This document shows positions 29,167 to 38,699 of a stretch of 64,000 nt of DNA, piece by piece. The position numbers and the translations under genes are program-made. Source of the DNA: Streptomyces sp. NRRL F-5135 (GTDB taxonomy: Bacteria; Actinomycetota; Actinomycetes; Streptomycetales; Streptomycetaceae); assembly GCF_000719775.1 (NCBI RefSeq), contig NZ_JOHR01000006.1, forward strand, positions 1-64,000. The letters run 5' to 3'. The first letter of the stretch is position 1, and each line of letters opens with the position of its first letter. The notes under the pieces are model-generated. The model was not told the DNA's origin. It did not search any database and saw nothing but the letters and a program-made list of their open reading frames with translations.

Positions 29167-29981
29167 GTGACCTCTACAAGCACGGCACTGGTGACGTCCT
29201 CGTCGAACGGCGCGACGACGGTGTCCTCCTCATCACGATCAATCGGCCCGAGCGGTACAACTCGCTCACCATGCCCATGTTCGAGGAGATGAACCAGATC
29301 TGGGCCGACGTCGAGCGCGACGATCAGACCCGGGTCGTGGTTGTCACCGGAGCCGGCAAGGCCTTCTGTACCGGTATGGACGTGGCGCAGCCCGATCCCA
29401 CGCCCGAGCAGACGCTCGCGATGCTGGAGACGGAGCGCAAGCGGGTTGCCACCGTCCTGCGCCTCGAGAAGCCGATCATCTCCGCGATCAACGGTCCCGC
29501 GGTCGGCTACGGCCTGTCGACCGCGCTCCTTGCCGACATCAGCATCGCCGCGGACGACGCGGTGCTGATTGAGGGCCACACCAAGGTCGGAGTGACGGCC
29601 GGCGACCACGCTGCACTCATCTGGCCACTGCTCGTCGGCATGGCCAAGACGAAGTACTACGTGCTCACCTCCGAGAAGCTGACCGGTGCCGAAGCCGAGC
29701 GGATCGGGCTTGTGAGTCTGTCCGTTCCCCGTGAGCAGGTACTGCCCCGTGCTCTCGAGGTCGCATCCCAGCTGGCGCGTGGTTCCCAGCAGGCTCTCCG
29801 TTTCACCAAGCGCGCACTCAACACCTGGCTCACCAACGCGGTGCCCCAGCACGAACTGTCCTCGGCGCTCGAGATCATCGACTTCGCCGGCGCCGACTAC
29901 GCCGAAGCGCGCCAGGCCTTCCGGGATAAGCGCCCTGTGGACTTCCCCTCCGCTCGCATCGCCAGCGCCCCGGCGAACTAA
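29163..29981 (+). CDS. Enoyl-CoA hydratase/isomerase family protein
   Basis: The 272-residue crotonase-fold protein has LITINRPERYNSLTMPMFEEM, the oxyanion-hole segments GAGKAFCTGMDVAQ and NGPAVGYGLSTALLADI, and the C-terminal trimerisation part. The usual glutamate in the LGxxPGxGGT-type loop is replaced (GVTAGDHAALIWPLL), so it may not be a plain hydratase; hydrolase, lyase or isomerase roles are possible. ATG overlaps the shortened LLM stop; AAGGAG is 6 bases upstream. A second crotonase gene follows after 12 bases. Confidence 0.85.
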   Translation: MSDLYKHGTGDVLVERRDDGVLLITINRPERYNSLTMPMFEEMNQIWADVERDDQTRVVVVTGAGKAFCTGMDVAQPDPTPEQTLAMLETERKRVATVLRLEKPIISAINGPAVGYGLSTALLADISIAADDAVLIEGHTKVGVTAGDHAALIWPLLVGMAKTKYYVLTSEKLTGAEAERIGLVSLSVPREQVLPRALEVASQLARGSQQALRFTKRALNTWLTNAVPQHELSSALEIIDFAGADYAEARQAFRDKRPVDFPSARIASAPAN

Positions 29982-29993
29982 CCGGAGACGAGC

Positions 29994-30773
29994 ATGACCG
30001 CGGGTTCGAACAACGTAGCGCTCAGCTCTGTCCACACGTCCGACGAAGCGGACGGCGTGGTTGTCATCACTCTGAACCACCCGCCCGCAAACGCGCTCAG
30101 TAACTCGCTCATCAGCGACCTGACGGCGAAGCTGGAAACCCTCGCCAAGGGCCCTGATGTCCCCGCCCTGGTTCTGACGGGTGCCGGCGAGCGCTTCTTC
30201 TGCGCGGGTGGCGACATGAAGGAAGCCGTCGACTTCGACGCCGATGCGATGGCCGGGCGGATGAAGTCGTTCCACGCGCTGCTCCGCGCACTGGAGAACT
30301 ATCCCCGGCCGCTGGTGTGCGCGGTTAACGGCTGGTGCGTGGGTGGCGGTATCGAGATGGCGCTGTTCGCTGACGTGGTGTACTCGTCGACTACAGCGCG
30401 TTTCGCCTTCCCCGAGATCAAGCACGGAATGCTGCCGGCCGTAAAGGGAATCGCTCACGTGCGTGAAATCCTTGGTGACCGCGCAGCCCGGCGACTCCTG
30501 CTGGGCGGAGAGCCCATCGATGCGTTCGATGCGAAGGCGATGGGCATCGTCGACCAGGTGGTCGACCAGGACGATCTGCTCTCGACTGCGCTGGCGGATG
30601 CGCGCAAGGCAGCAGCGAAGCCGCCGGCCGTGTTCGCAGCGCTCAAGCGGGCTCTTTGCTCAGGGACTGCCGGTTGGCCAGACGAAGAACAGCTCCGCGT
30701 CACGGTTGCCGACGCGCGCACGGTCTTCCTTGACCCTGCCGCCCGAGCTGCCCGCGAGGGGTTCAATCGTTGA
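29994..30773 (+). CDS. Enoyl-CoA hydratase/isomerase family protein
   Basis: The 259-residue crotonase-fold protein has ITLNHPPANALSNSLI, AGERFFCAGGDMKEA and NGWCVGGGIEMALFADV as its oxyanion hole. FAFPEIKHGMLPAVKG keeps one acidic residue and lacks the usual GGT. It follows the first hydratase gene closely and precedes a flavin-reductase remnant and a CoA ligase. It probably acts on an unsaturated acyl-CoA in the same catabolic route; the exact reaction cannot be read from sequence. Confidence 0.85.
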   Translation: MTAGSNNVALSSVHTSDEADGVVVITLNHPPANALSNSLISDLTAKLETLAKGPDVPALVLTGAGERFFCAGGDMKEAVDFDADAMAGRMKSFHALLRALENYPRPLVCAVNGWCVGGGIEMALFADVVYSSTTARFAFPEIKHGMLPAVKGIAHVREILGDRAARRLLLGGEPIDAFDAKAMGIVDQVVDQDDLLSTALADARKAAAKPPAVFAALKRALCSGTAGWPDEEQLRVTVADARTVFLDPAARAAREGFNR

Positions 30774-30810
30774 TCAATTTCAAGGACCGGACTGGACCCG
30801 GCTGCCTTTC

Positions 30811-31100
30811 GACCAAGCACTTCGTCGTGAACACGTGACGGGCACACACGCAGAATTGGCAATAAAATTCGCGACAAAGGGTGAGAATAAATTCGATTAC
30901 GGCAACTTCGAATTCGATGAGGCAGGTCATCCGCTGCTGTCCGATGCGGCGGCGGTCATCCGGTGCGAACTGGAGCAGGCCGTGCCCGGCGGAGATCACG
31001 TGATCCTCATCGGTCGGGTGCACGACGCCGGACAGGCAGCGGCAAGCCGGTGACCTGGTACAGAGGCGGCTTTCTCCCTCTTGGGGAAAGTGCGGCATGA
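30811..31100 (+). pseudogene. Flavin reductase remnant
   Basis: The frame from about 30840 reads AELAIKFATKGENKF and SDAAAVIRCELEQAVPGGDH, close to the second half of the flavin reductase at 39136-39636. The first 70 residues are missing. A frameshift near 31040 separates the last part, VTWYRGGFLPLGES, before TGA at 31098-31100. It is more AT-rich than its neighbours. It sits between the hydratase and ligase genes. Confidence 0.75.
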
Positions 31101-31146
31101 ATCTCATCGGGCCCGGGCTTGTCAGCTCTGTAAGAGAGGCCGTCTC

Positions 31147-32973
31147 ATGGATCTGACCAGTTTCCAACCGACCCGGACGCTACCGGGGCTGCTGCTCGAT
31201 CGCGCGAGCCGAGAACCTGACACCGTTGCGCTGCGCTACTGGCGTGATGGTGCTGCGCAGGCGGTCACGTGGCGGTCGTACGCGGACCAGGTGCGCGATC
31301 TGGCACTCGGTCTCTCCGCGCAAGGTGTGAAGCACGGTGATCGCGTCGCGGTGTTGAGCAGCGCCCGCCCAGAGTGGGTGTTCGCCGCTCTGGCCGTGCA
31401 GAGTGTCGGCGGCGTCGTGATCGGCGTATATCCGACCAACTCGCCCGCCGAGATCGAGCAACTCCTCGTGCACAGCGAGGCGGTCGCCTTCGTCGGCGAG
31501 ACAACGACAGACCTCACCAAATTAGCGGGGATCGCCGCGCGTACACCGAAGCTGCGGCTCGTGGTCGGAATCGACGACGCCCCGCCGGCGCTGCCCCAGA
31601 CGATCAAGGGGACAGGGTGGGAGGCGCTGCGGGAAGAAGGAGCACGGTACCCCGACGGCCCGGATCGCCTGTCCAAACTGGTTTCTGCGGGCTCTCTCGA
31701 CGATGCCGCCGTGCTCTTCTATACGTCGGGGTCCACGGGAGCACCGAAAGGCGTCACCCACTCGCACCGCACTCTTCAGCACTCGATTCAGACCGTCATC
31801 GGACTCTACCCACAGCTGATCAGCCGCGATCACGATGTGGTGGGCTTCCTGCCACTGGCCCACGTGGCGCCAGCGGTGGTTTCGGTTTTCACGCCGCTGC
31901 TCTCACGGCTGGTGGTCACCTACTGCGGCATCCCTGACTACGAGGATGTCCTGCGCGCGGTACGGCCGACCGTGGTGCTCTGGCCGCCGCGCTTCTACGA
32001 GAAGATCGCCGGCGAACTGATCGCACGGCCGGCATCCTGGCCGCGACTCCGCCGCTACGCCTATGACGCCGCGATGTGGGTGGGCCGCAAGGTGGCCGAA
32101 CTCCGCTGGTCTCGTCGCCGGCCCTCACTATTGCTGCGGATCGCGTACGCTGCCGCCTTTCGCGGAGTGTTCCTGCCGCTACGGGCAGCAGTCGGAATGG
32201 ATCGCGTCCGGATCGCCTACACCGCATCTGCCGCGATGCCCGAGAGCGTCCTCGCGATTTGGCAGATCTGGGGGCTCGACCTTCGCGAGTGTTACGGCCT
32301 CACCGAGACCGCCGGCACTCCCATCGCGCACTTCAGTCAGCAGTTCCCTCGGCCAGGCTGCATCGGCAAGGAGTTTTCGGACCCGCGCTTCCAGGTGAAG
32401 GTCGCGGACGATGGTGAAATGCTGCTCCGCGCGCCGCTGCTCTTCGACGGATACTGGCGCGACCCTGCGGAGACCGATGCTGTTTTCCAGGATGACTGGT
32501 TCTGCACCGGGGACCTGATGGAGCGCACACCCCAGGGCGACATCCGGCTCATCGGCCGCAAGAAGGATGTGATCATCACTCGCGGCGGCAAGACGATCAA
32601 TCCTCAGCCCATTGAAACCCGGCTGAGGGAAAGCTCGCTGATCAACGAGGCCATCGTCGTCGGTGACGCCCGCAAGTACCTCACCGTTCTGTTCGAGCCG
32701 AGCACAACTGTGGACGCGCAGTCGGCAGAAGCGCTGGCCGAACGCCTGCGAGCGGAGGTGGATCGGGTCAACGCAGACCTCGCCCGCGTAGAGCAGTTGA
32801 AGGACTTTCGCATCCTGCCGCGGCCCCTGCAGGTCGAGCACGGAGAGCGGACTGCGAACGGCAAGATGAAGCGCAATGCCGTCGTGCGCTCGTTCGCAAC
32901 GCTGATCGACGAGATGTACGGCGCGAACGATGACGCGGCGATCGCGAACCACGTGCGCTCTAAGCCGAACTAG
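31147..32973 (+). CDS. Long-chain-type acyl-CoA synthetase
   Basis: The 608-residue adenylate-forming enzyme activates a carboxylic acid with ATP and CoA. Motifs in order are the P-loop FYTSGSTGAPKGVTHSH (about 190), YGLTETAGTP (about 385), GDLMERTPQGDIRLIGRKKD (about 460) and the terminal Lys region ERTANGKMKRNAV. Length and the insert around AMWVGRKVAELRW fit the long-chain (FadD15-like) group. ATG at 31147 with AGAGAGG upstream. Last gene of the rightward unit, followed by a very strong hairpin. A second, unrelated-length ligase faces it at 33313. Confidence 0.9.
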   Translation: MDLTSFQPTRTLPGLLLDRASREPDTVALRYWRDGAAQAVTWRSYADQVRDLALGLSAQGVKHGDRVAVLSSARPEWVFAALAVQSVGGVVIGVYPTNSPAEIEQLLVHSEAVAFVGETTTDLTKLAGIAARTPKLRLVVGIDDAPPALPQTIKGTGWEALREEGARYPDGPDRLSKLVSAGSLDDAAVLFYTSGSTGAPKGVTHSHRTLQHSIQTVIGLYPQLISRDHDVVGFLPLAHVAPAVVSVFTPLLSRLVVTYCGIPDYEDVLRAVRPTVVLWPPRFYEKIAGELIARPASWPRLRRYAYDAAMWVGRKVAELRWSRRRPSLLLRIAYAAAFRGVFLPLRAAVGMDRVRIAYTASAAMPESVLAIWQIWGLDLRECYGLTETAGTPIAHFSQQFPRPGCIGKEFSDPRFQVKVADDGEMLLRAPLLFDGYWRDPAETDAVFQDDWFCTGDLMERTPQGDIRLIGRKKDVIITRGGKTINPQPIETRLRESSLINEAIVVGDARKYLTVLFEPSTTVDAQSAEALAERLRAEVDRVNADLARVEQLKDFRILPRPLQVEHGERTANGKMKRNAVVRSFATLIDEMYGANDDAAIANHVRSKPN

Positions 32974-32975
32974 CG

Positions 32976-33029
32976 TCGGTCTTGCATGAGGACCCGTCAG
33001 CTTGCTGACGGGCCCTCATGCAAGACCGA
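32976..33029. terminator. 26-bp bidirectional terminator
   Basis: Positions 32976-33001 pair with 33004-33029, 26 bases with one mismatch, closing on TT. It lies between two convergent CoA-ligase units and should stop transcription from both sides. Confidence 0.9.
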
Positions 33030-33276
33030 GGCCCAGAGCCAGTATGGCGCCCGACCCGCCGGCTGGTACACGCCACAAAGGTGTGCACGGTCCAGTCCGG
33101 ACCGCCCCGAGGGTCGGAGCGCGGGCGGGGAGCAGAGCCTCCTCCCAGATCTCCTGGATGGCCTGCCGTACCGGGTCGCTGTCAGCGTCCAGGTATCCAG
33201 TGACGCTGTGCCACAGGCCTGCGTCATGCTGGACAGATCCACCGCGCTTGAACAACCCGATGCGCCCTCGCCACAT
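33016..33276 (-). pseudogene. Nudix hydrolase fragment
   Basis: The frame MWRGRIGLFKRGGSVQHD then GLWHSVTGYLDADSDPVRQA and IQEIWEEALL resembles a Nudix box with changed key residues (expected GX5EX7REUXEE; here D and Q replace E and R). The C-terminal half is missing and the frame ends inside the terminator. It follows the CoA-ligase gene on the same strand. Probably inactive. Confidence 0.5.
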
Positions 33277-33312
33277 GAAGCGACCTTGCCGACCGCCGTC
33301 GCTGCTGTTGCT

Positions 33313-34878
33313 TCACCGGATGCGTTTTTCGCTCCCGGCCCAGGCCTTCTCACGCAACACGAATTTCTGGATCTTCCCCGTGGAAGTCCTCGGAAGCTCT
33401 GTAAACGTGACCGTTTTCGGCGCCTTGAACCGCGCCAATCTGCCCTTTACATGCTCGATGATCTCCGCCTCAGTGGCCGTGGCACCGTCCTTCAAGCACA
33501 CATAGGCGGCGGGGACTTCACCCCAGCGCTCGTCCGGAACGGCGATCACCGCGGCCTCCAACACCGCTGGATGATCCTCGATCGCCTGCTCCACCTCGAC
33601 TGACGCGATGTTCTCTCCCCCGGAGATGATCACGTCCTTCGAGCGGTCACGCAGTTCAACGTACCCGTCAGCGTGCACGACGCCGATGTCACCGGTCCGG
33701 AACCACCCGTCCGGCACCGCTGCCAGGGTGGCCTCCAGGTCGTCGAGGTAGCCGAGCATGAGGTTGTTGCCGCGCAATGCGATCTGTCCCGTGGTGACAC
33801 CGTCAGCAGGAACGTCGGTGCCATCGTTCGCGATCACCCGCGGCACGCACGAGATCATGTTCCCGACGCCCTGGCGCGACTTGAGCCGCGCCTTCGCGTC
33901 TGCGTCGCGGTCGTTCCACTCCGGGCGCCAGTCGCACAGCATCGCCGGGCCGTAGGTCTCGGTCAGCCCGTACAGGTGTGTGACCTCGAACCCGAGCTCC
34001 GCCGTCCGACGCAGGATTGCCGGCGACGGCGGCGCCCCACCAGTCGCGATGCGCACCTTGCGGTCCAGCGGCGCGGACTCATTGGCGTCGGCGATCATCG
34101 ACAGCACCGTCGGCGCCCCATTGAGGTGCGTGACACCCTCTTCCTGGAGCAGTCGCCAGATCTCCGCCGGGTCCACCTTCGGCAGGCAGACGTGCGTCGC
34201 GGCCGCCGCGGTCACCGCCCACGGGAACGTCCATCCGTTGCAGTGGAACATCGGCAGCGTCCACAGGTACACGCTCGACGGCGTCAGTCCTGTGTGCCCC
34301 ACCATGGCCACGGCCTGCAGGAACGCCCCCCGGTGGTGGTACATCACGCCCTTGGGGCGACCTGTGGTCCCGGAGGTGTAGTTGATCGACAGCAGAGACC
34401 GCTCGTCGGCCGGGGTCAGGTGCAGCGGCTCCGAATCAGCCAGTAGATCCTCGTACTCCTGCCCCGACCGGATCCGGTGTGGCGGAGCGTCCAGCCGGGT
34501 GAGGACCTCGTCCACCAACCCGTCGAACGACGGGTCATGGATCAGCACGGCGGCCTTGGAATGCTCCAGGATGTAGGCAACGTCGTCTGCTGCGAGCCGC
34601 GTGTTCACCGCGACCAGCGGCGACCCCGCCCACGGCACCCCGAAATGCGCCTCCAACGACACATGGTTGTTCGGCGACAGCACCGCCACCGGGCGGCCTT
34701 CGGCCAGCGGTGCCAACCCACCTGCCAACCGCTGACACCGATCACGCAGCGCCGCATAGGTCCACCGGGACTGCCCATCCACCACCGCGACCCGGTCTCC
34801 GTGCGCCGCCGCGGCACGATCCAGATACGACGTCGGGGTCAACGGCTCGAAGGACAAGGAGTCCACGTCGAGGGTCAC
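33313..34878 (-). CDS. Acyl-CoA synthetase
   Basis: The 521-residue adenylate-forming ligase has INYTSGTTGRPKGVMYHH, YGLTETYGP, GWFRTGDIGVVHADGY, SKDVIISGGENIASVEVE and the catalytic Lys in PRTSTGKIQKF. It resembles medium-chain or aromatic acyl-CoA ligases of catabolic operons. Its GTG start overlaps the stop of the intact LLM gene (GTGA), so the two are coupled. It would activate a carboxylic acid for the hydratases encoded nearby (inferred). Confidence 0.9.
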   Translation of the reverse strand: MTLDVDSLSFEPLTPTSYLDRAAAAHGDRVAVVDGQSRWTYAALRDRCQRLAGGLAPLAEGRPVAVLSPNNHVSLEAHFGVPWAGSPLVAVNTRLAADDVAYILEHSKAAVLIHDPSFDGLVDEVLTRLDAPPHRIRSGQEYEDLLADSEPLHLTPADERSLLSINYTSGTTGRPKGVMYHHRGAFLQAVAMVGHTGLTPSSVYLWTLPMFHCNGWTFPWAVTAAAATHVCLPKVDPAEIWRLLQEEGVTHLNGAPTVLSMIADANESAPLDRKVRIATGGAPPSPAILRRTAELGFEVTHLYGLTETYGPAMLCDWRPEWNDRDADAKARLKSRQGVGNMISCVPRVIANDGTDVPADGVTTGQIALRGNNLMLGYLDDLEATLAAVPDGWFRTGDIGVVHADGYVELRDRSKDVIISGGENIASVEVEQAIEDHPAVLEAAVIAVPDERWGEVPAAYVCLKDGATATEAEIIEHVKGRLARFKAPKTVTFTELPRTSTGKIQKFVLREKAWAGSEKRIR

Positions 34879-36044
34879 CGCGCGGTCTCCTTGGTGTGGT
34901 TGGCGTGGTACTGGCGGAGTGCTTCTTCGTGGGCGGGGCGTGCGGCGCGGATGTCGGCGAGGACGTCGTCGGCTGAGCGGACCACGTTGCGGGGGTTCTT
35001 GAAGCGGGGGATGACGTACTTGCCGAAGAGTTCGATGGAGCGCATGAGCTGGTGGTGGGGGAGGCTGTCGACTCGCAGGACGAGTGCGTCGACGCCCATG
35101 TCGGCGTAGCGCTGGACGTGTTCGACGCAGTGGTCGGGGTCGCCGACCATGAAGCCCTGGGAGCGTTCGAACATGTACTCCTCGTCGTTGAAGTCGATGT
35201 CCTTGACGGCGCCCATGTAGGCGTAGTCCTTCGACAGCTTGGAGAGGCGTTCGTAGGCGTCGGTGGAGAGCTGGGCCATCTCGAACAGGGGCTTTGCTTC
35301 GGTGCGGGCCTGTGCGGTGGTCTCGGCGCAGTGCATGCCGCCGGCGACGGCGACCATCTTGCGCGGGGTGATCGGGTAGGGGTGGTCGGTGGCGGCGAGG
35401 GTCTTGTCGTAGAGCTTCACCATGTTCTCGACGAGGTCGTAGCCGAGGTAGAGGCCGCCCATGATGGCGCCGATGCCCATGGAGGCGGCGGTCTCGACGG
35501 AGCTCGGGCTGCCGGCGGCGGCCGAGATGGGCGGGTAGGGGCCCTGCAAGGGCTTCGGGACGAGGCTGCGGGGCGGGATCTTGTAGTGGTCGCCCACGTA
35601 GGAGAACACGTCGTCCAGGAAGGCGCGGCGGATCAGCTCGATGCCTTCGCGCCATTGGGCCTTGTTCTCCGAGGGGTCGACCTCGAACGCGCGCAGCGCG
35701 AGTGTGGTGTTACCGCGGCCGGTGCCCAGTTCAACGCGGCCGTTGGACAGGATGTCCTCGGTGGCGACGCGTTCCGCGACCCGCAGGGCGTGGTTCATCC
35801 GGGTCGGCAGCAGCGTCACGAGGTGGATGAAGCGGATCCGGCTCGTGAGGGCCATCAGGTAGGGGTAGAGCACCTCCGGAGCCGAGACCGAGGCCGTACC
35901 CAGGGCGACGTGCTGCTCGGAACTGCCGAAGGCATCGAAGCCCACCCGCTCCGCCAGCAGCACCTCCTCGATCAGCTCCCGATAGCGGTGCTCATGCGTG
36001 AGCCCGACCGGGGTGTCCCCCTCAGTCATGAGGATGAAGTCCAT
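34875..36044 (-). CDS. LLM-class flavin-dependent monooxygenase
   Basis: The 389-residue protein is the intact copy of a luciferase-like monooxygenase present three times here. It starts MDFILMTEGDTPVGLTHEHR, with EEVLLAERVGFDAFGSSEQH and NGRVELGTGRGNTTLALRAF typical of the TIM-barrel family using reduced FMN (or F420). A flavin reductase at 39136 could supply FMNH2. ATG at 36044 with GGAAGG upstream. First gene of a unit with the CoA ligase at 33313. Its promoter matches those of the other two LLM copies. The substrate is unknown. Confidence 0.9.
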   Translation of the reverse strand: MDFILMTEGDTPVGLTHEHRYRELIEEVLLAERVGFDAFGSSEQHVALGTASVSAPEVLYPYLMALTSRIRFIHLVTLLPTRMNHALRVAERVATEDILSNGRVELGTGRGNTTLALRAFEVDPSENKAQWREGIELIRRAFLDDVFSYVGDHYKIPPRSLVPKPLQGPYPPISAAAGSPSSVETAASMGIGAIMGGLYLGYDLVENMVKLYDKTLAATDHPYPITPRKMVAVAGGMHCAETTAQARTEAKPLFEMAQLSTDAYERLSKLSKDYAYMGAVKDIDFNDEEYMFERSQGFMVGDPDHCVEHVQRYADMGVDALVLRVDSLPHHQLMRSIELFGKYVIPRFKNPRNVVRSADDVLADIRAARPAHEEALRQYHANHTKETAR

Positions 36045-36065
36045 GACGACCCTTCCGTCGAAAAT

Positions 36066-36107
36066 GTTAATCATCAATAACGTAGAAGATAGCCCACCCC
36101 TGGTCAA
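36066..36107 (-). promoter_or_regulatory. LLM promoter with GTTA-N8-TAAC site
   Basis: On the minus strand TTGACC (36107-36102) and TACGTT (36084-36079) are 17 bases apart. GTTA-N8-TAAC at 36066-36081 overlaps the -10 box, as in the other LLM copies. Confidence 0.65.
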
Positions 36108-36131
36108 GGCTCCAACAGCAGGCATGCAGCG

Positions 36132-37188
36132 TTAGTTGTTGGTAACAACGAGGGTCGGGCTGAGCCATGCATCGCCGACCACGCCGGGGGGCGTACCGAC
36201 GTCGACGAACCGGTGCTCGATCTTGTTCCACTTCGATGTGCCCGGCGGCAGGTGGCACACGGTGATCGTCAGTCCTGTTCCGGCTGCGAGCCGGGCGAGT
36301 TCGAGCTTCCGGGCCCGGGTGCGGTAGCCGTTCGAGCCGCCCGCGTCGGCGGTGATGAGCAGTCGCGTCGCCTGCGGGTAGGCGGCCCGGCCCTGGCCGG
36401 ACCACCAGCGGCGGATCGATTCCACCGCGAACGCGGCGGTGTCGTGATCGGTGCCCACGTTGACCCAGCCGGTGTTCGCCGTCAGATCGTAGATCCCGTA
36501 CGGGACGGCCTTGCCCAGCTGGGGGTCGACGAAATCATGGACGTTCACCAGCACCGGATCAGCCGCAGGCCGCCACTGGCGGCCGTTGTTCTTGAACTCG
36601 CCGACGAGTTCCTTCTTCTTGGTGTCCACGCTGATCACCGGCTGGCCGGCATCCCGGTGATCACGGGCCTGCTCGTTGAGATAACGGAACTGGGCATCCC
36701 GTTCGGTATGTTGGCTTCCCTCGATGGTCTTGGCGTTGGCCTGCAGACTGAAGCCTTCCTCCCGCAGCAGGTCCGCGATGGTGTCCGCACTGACTTTGCG
36801 CCCGGTCCGGGCCAGCTCCCGCGCCAGCGCGCGGGTCGACTTCACCGTCCACCGCAGCGGCGACATCGGACCGCCCCGCCCTTCCGGCTCGACCAGCGCC
36901 AGGAGGGCCGGCCGCAGCCCCGGATCGAGCTCTGCGACCCCCTTGCGGCCTCCGCCCGGCCGCCGCCACCCGCCCCAGAGGCTCCTCGCCGGCCTCCAGC
37001 TCGGACACGCCCTTGCGGACCGTGGTCTCACTCACCGAGGCCGCCCGCGCGACGGTCCGAACACCGCCGTGTCCCAGGACACGGGCCTCTGCGGCCATCA
37101 GCAGCCGTCGCTGCCGCTCATCCAGATGCGGGAACAACACCGGGAACTTCATGGCGAGTTGGGCGCAGATCTCGTCCGGGATACGCAT
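36132..37188 (-). pseudogene. ISAzo13-type transposase, frameshifted
   Basis: Reading leftward, MRIPDEICAQLAMKFPVLFP with a helix-turn-helix (VARAASVSETTVRKGVSELE) runs in one frame to about 36970. The protein then continues in another frame at RRPGGGRKGVAELDPGLRPA. The catalytic core keeps SVDTKKKELVGEF, ITADAGGSNG and NKIEHR. The sequence then diverges from the expected C-terminus, so it is both frameshifted and truncated. It sits directly upstream of the intact LLM promoter. Confidence 0.8.
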
Positions 37189-37299
37189 ACCACACCAACG
37201 AGCGATGGGACGGGAAGCAACACCTTGATGATCTGCAAGCCCTTAGCTGGGCCAGTGGAAACGGCTGCGCTACTGAGGGTTTCCTCAAGATTGCGGACG

Positions 37300-37510
37300 G
37301 TGAACCATCACGTGCCTACTCGTTGACGAGACGATCGGTCACAGCCGGGGTGACGTGCTGGCGGCGTCTGCGGGACTGGACCGAGGCCGGTCCATGGCCC
37401 CGCCTGCACGCCATTCTTCTCGCGGAACTTCGAAAGGCGGGTCTGCTGTGCATGAACAACGCTGCGATCGACGGCTCGCGCGTCCGGGCCTCTTATCACT
37501 TCGGCCCCGC
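37300..37510 (+). pseudogene. IS5-family transposase fragment
   Basis: The frame reads TCWRRLRDWTEAGPWPRLHA, ILLAELRKAGLL and NNAAIDGSRVRAS, the middle of an IS5-type transposase up to its first catalytic Asp. Neither the beginning nor the remaining catalytic domain is present. It faces the opposite way to the ISAzo13 remnant. The stretch 37510-37633 shows nothing I can assign. Confidence 0.65.
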
Positions 37511-37633
37511 CCCAGGGCCCCCCATCGCCACAAGGCTGCGCGGCCACGACCACACCTGGGATGTGGTCGCCATGGCGGCGCTGATACCAAGCACGGCCAC
37601 CCATCGAGGCGACTACACACCTGCGCTCTCGTG

Positions 37634-38236
37634 TCAGATGGTGTCTGCTGGGATGAGCAGTGCGTTGATGGCGGCGGTGCGGATGGTGGTTGCTACGGCC
37701 TCGGGGTCGAGTCCGCTGTTGAATTGCGGGACGGCGTTGATCATCGAGAAGACGGCGTGGGTCAGGACGCGGGTCTGGGCGTCTGACAGATCGGGCCGCA
37801 GCCGTGTGAGCAGGCCGCTCCACTCCTCGGCGTACAGGCGCATCATGCGTCGCATGCGATGGCGTTCGTCGTCGGGGACATTGTGTTCGTTCTTCAGGAA
37901 CACCAGCGTGGACGGCACGTTGTCGAGGGTGCGTCTGACGTGGTAGTCGATCATCGCTTCGAGTGCCCGGCGTGGATCCGAGATCTCGGCTGCCGTCCTG
38001 CGCGCGTTCTCCAGCAGCTCGTTCAACGGATCCTCAAGCACGGCGATGAGCAACGCCTGCTTGCTGGGGAAGTGCCGGTAGAGGGCGGGGCCGGTCACGC
38101 CGGCGCGGGAGCCGATCATCTCCGTGGTGACCGCATCGAAGGCACGCTCGTTGAACAGCTCGCCGGCGACCTTGATCAGCACCTGCCGACGTGTCGCGCG
38201 CGGAGATGCAGTACGAGGAGAAGGTGAGCTAGTCAT
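37634..38236 (-). CDS. TetR-family regulator
   Basis: The 200-residue regulator has a TetR HTH at about residues 15-62 (KVAGELFNERAFDAVTTEMIGSRAGVTGPALYRHFPSKQ) and a larger ligand domain as in fatty-acid/CoA-ester-responsive TetRs such as KstR2 or FadR types. ATG at 38236. It is the only regulator embedded in the LLM cluster, so it is my candidate for binding the GTTA-N8-TAAC sites. A CoA ester would be a plausible effector. Both points are inference. Confidence 0.85.
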   Translation of the reverse strand: MTSSPSPRTASPRATRRQVLIKVAGELFNERAFDAVTTEMIGSRAGVTGPALYRHFPSKQALLIAVLEDPLNELLENARRTAAEISDPRRALEAMIDYHVRRTLDNVPSTLVFLKNEHNVPDDERHRMRRMMRLYAEEWSGLLTRLRPDLSDAQTRVLTHAVFSMINAVPQFNSGLDPEAVATTIRTAAINALLIPADTI

Positions 38237-38245
38237 GTACGAAGC

Positions 38246-38411
38246 TTACGTGAGTTGCCGATAACGTATCGCTGCGTGCGTCGTGAACGGGCTGGCGACG
38301 GCCTTCAGGCAGGCAAAGCCCAGCTCAGAGGACGTACCGCGCGGGTTGCCGAGCACTCCGTCGGACGCGACGGCCTTGACGCCGTCGGTAAATAACCGCG
38401 TCAGAAGTCGG
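38246..38411 (-). pseudogene. Creatininase C-terminal remnant
   Basis: LLTRLFTDGVKAVASDGVLG, NPRGTSSELGFACLKAVA and the last residues IRYRQLT closely match the C-terminal 55 residues of the intact creatininase at 27914-28699. The upstream part is replaced by a transposase remnant, with the creatininase N-terminus beyond it. Confidence 0.8.
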
Positions 38412-38415
38412 CGCC

Positions 38416-38690
38416 CCGAGATCAGCAGGCGGCTCAGGTGGCTTCCGGTGGTCTGTCGCGTCGCAGTCGGTGGACGCGTTGGTCCGCCGGGACAGGGATC
38501 ACGGCACGGATGCCGCGTCGGCGCAGGGGCTCGCGGATCGCGCGGGACGAATACACCTTGTCCGCCAGGACCACCTCCGGTCTGGTGCATGGCCGGCCAC
38601 GCGGCCGGTTGTAGACGCCTCGCCAGTCGCCGCACTTCTCCGGCAGATACACCCACTGCGTTCCGGTCGGGAACTTCGAAGCCCCCTAGG
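38416..38690 (-). mobile_element. IS5-type element remnant inside creatininase
   Basis: On the minus strand KFPTGTQWVYLPEKCGDWRG (transposase N-terminal part) is joined in frame to TRPEVVLADKVYSSRAIREP and LRRRGIRAVIP (C-terminal part). The middle, including most of the catalytic domain, is deleted. It splits the second creatininase copy in two. Confidence 0.75.
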
Positions 38691-38699
38691 GTTCTAGTC

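Noticed and set aside
33002..33505. Rightward frame after the CoA ligase terminator
   Set aside because: Starts inside the hairpin and mirrors the opposite ligase and Nudix fragment.
38256..38270. GATAACG near the TetR start as an operator half site
   Set aside because: It is the coding sequence of the creatininase C-terminus, present also at 27945 inside the intact gene.
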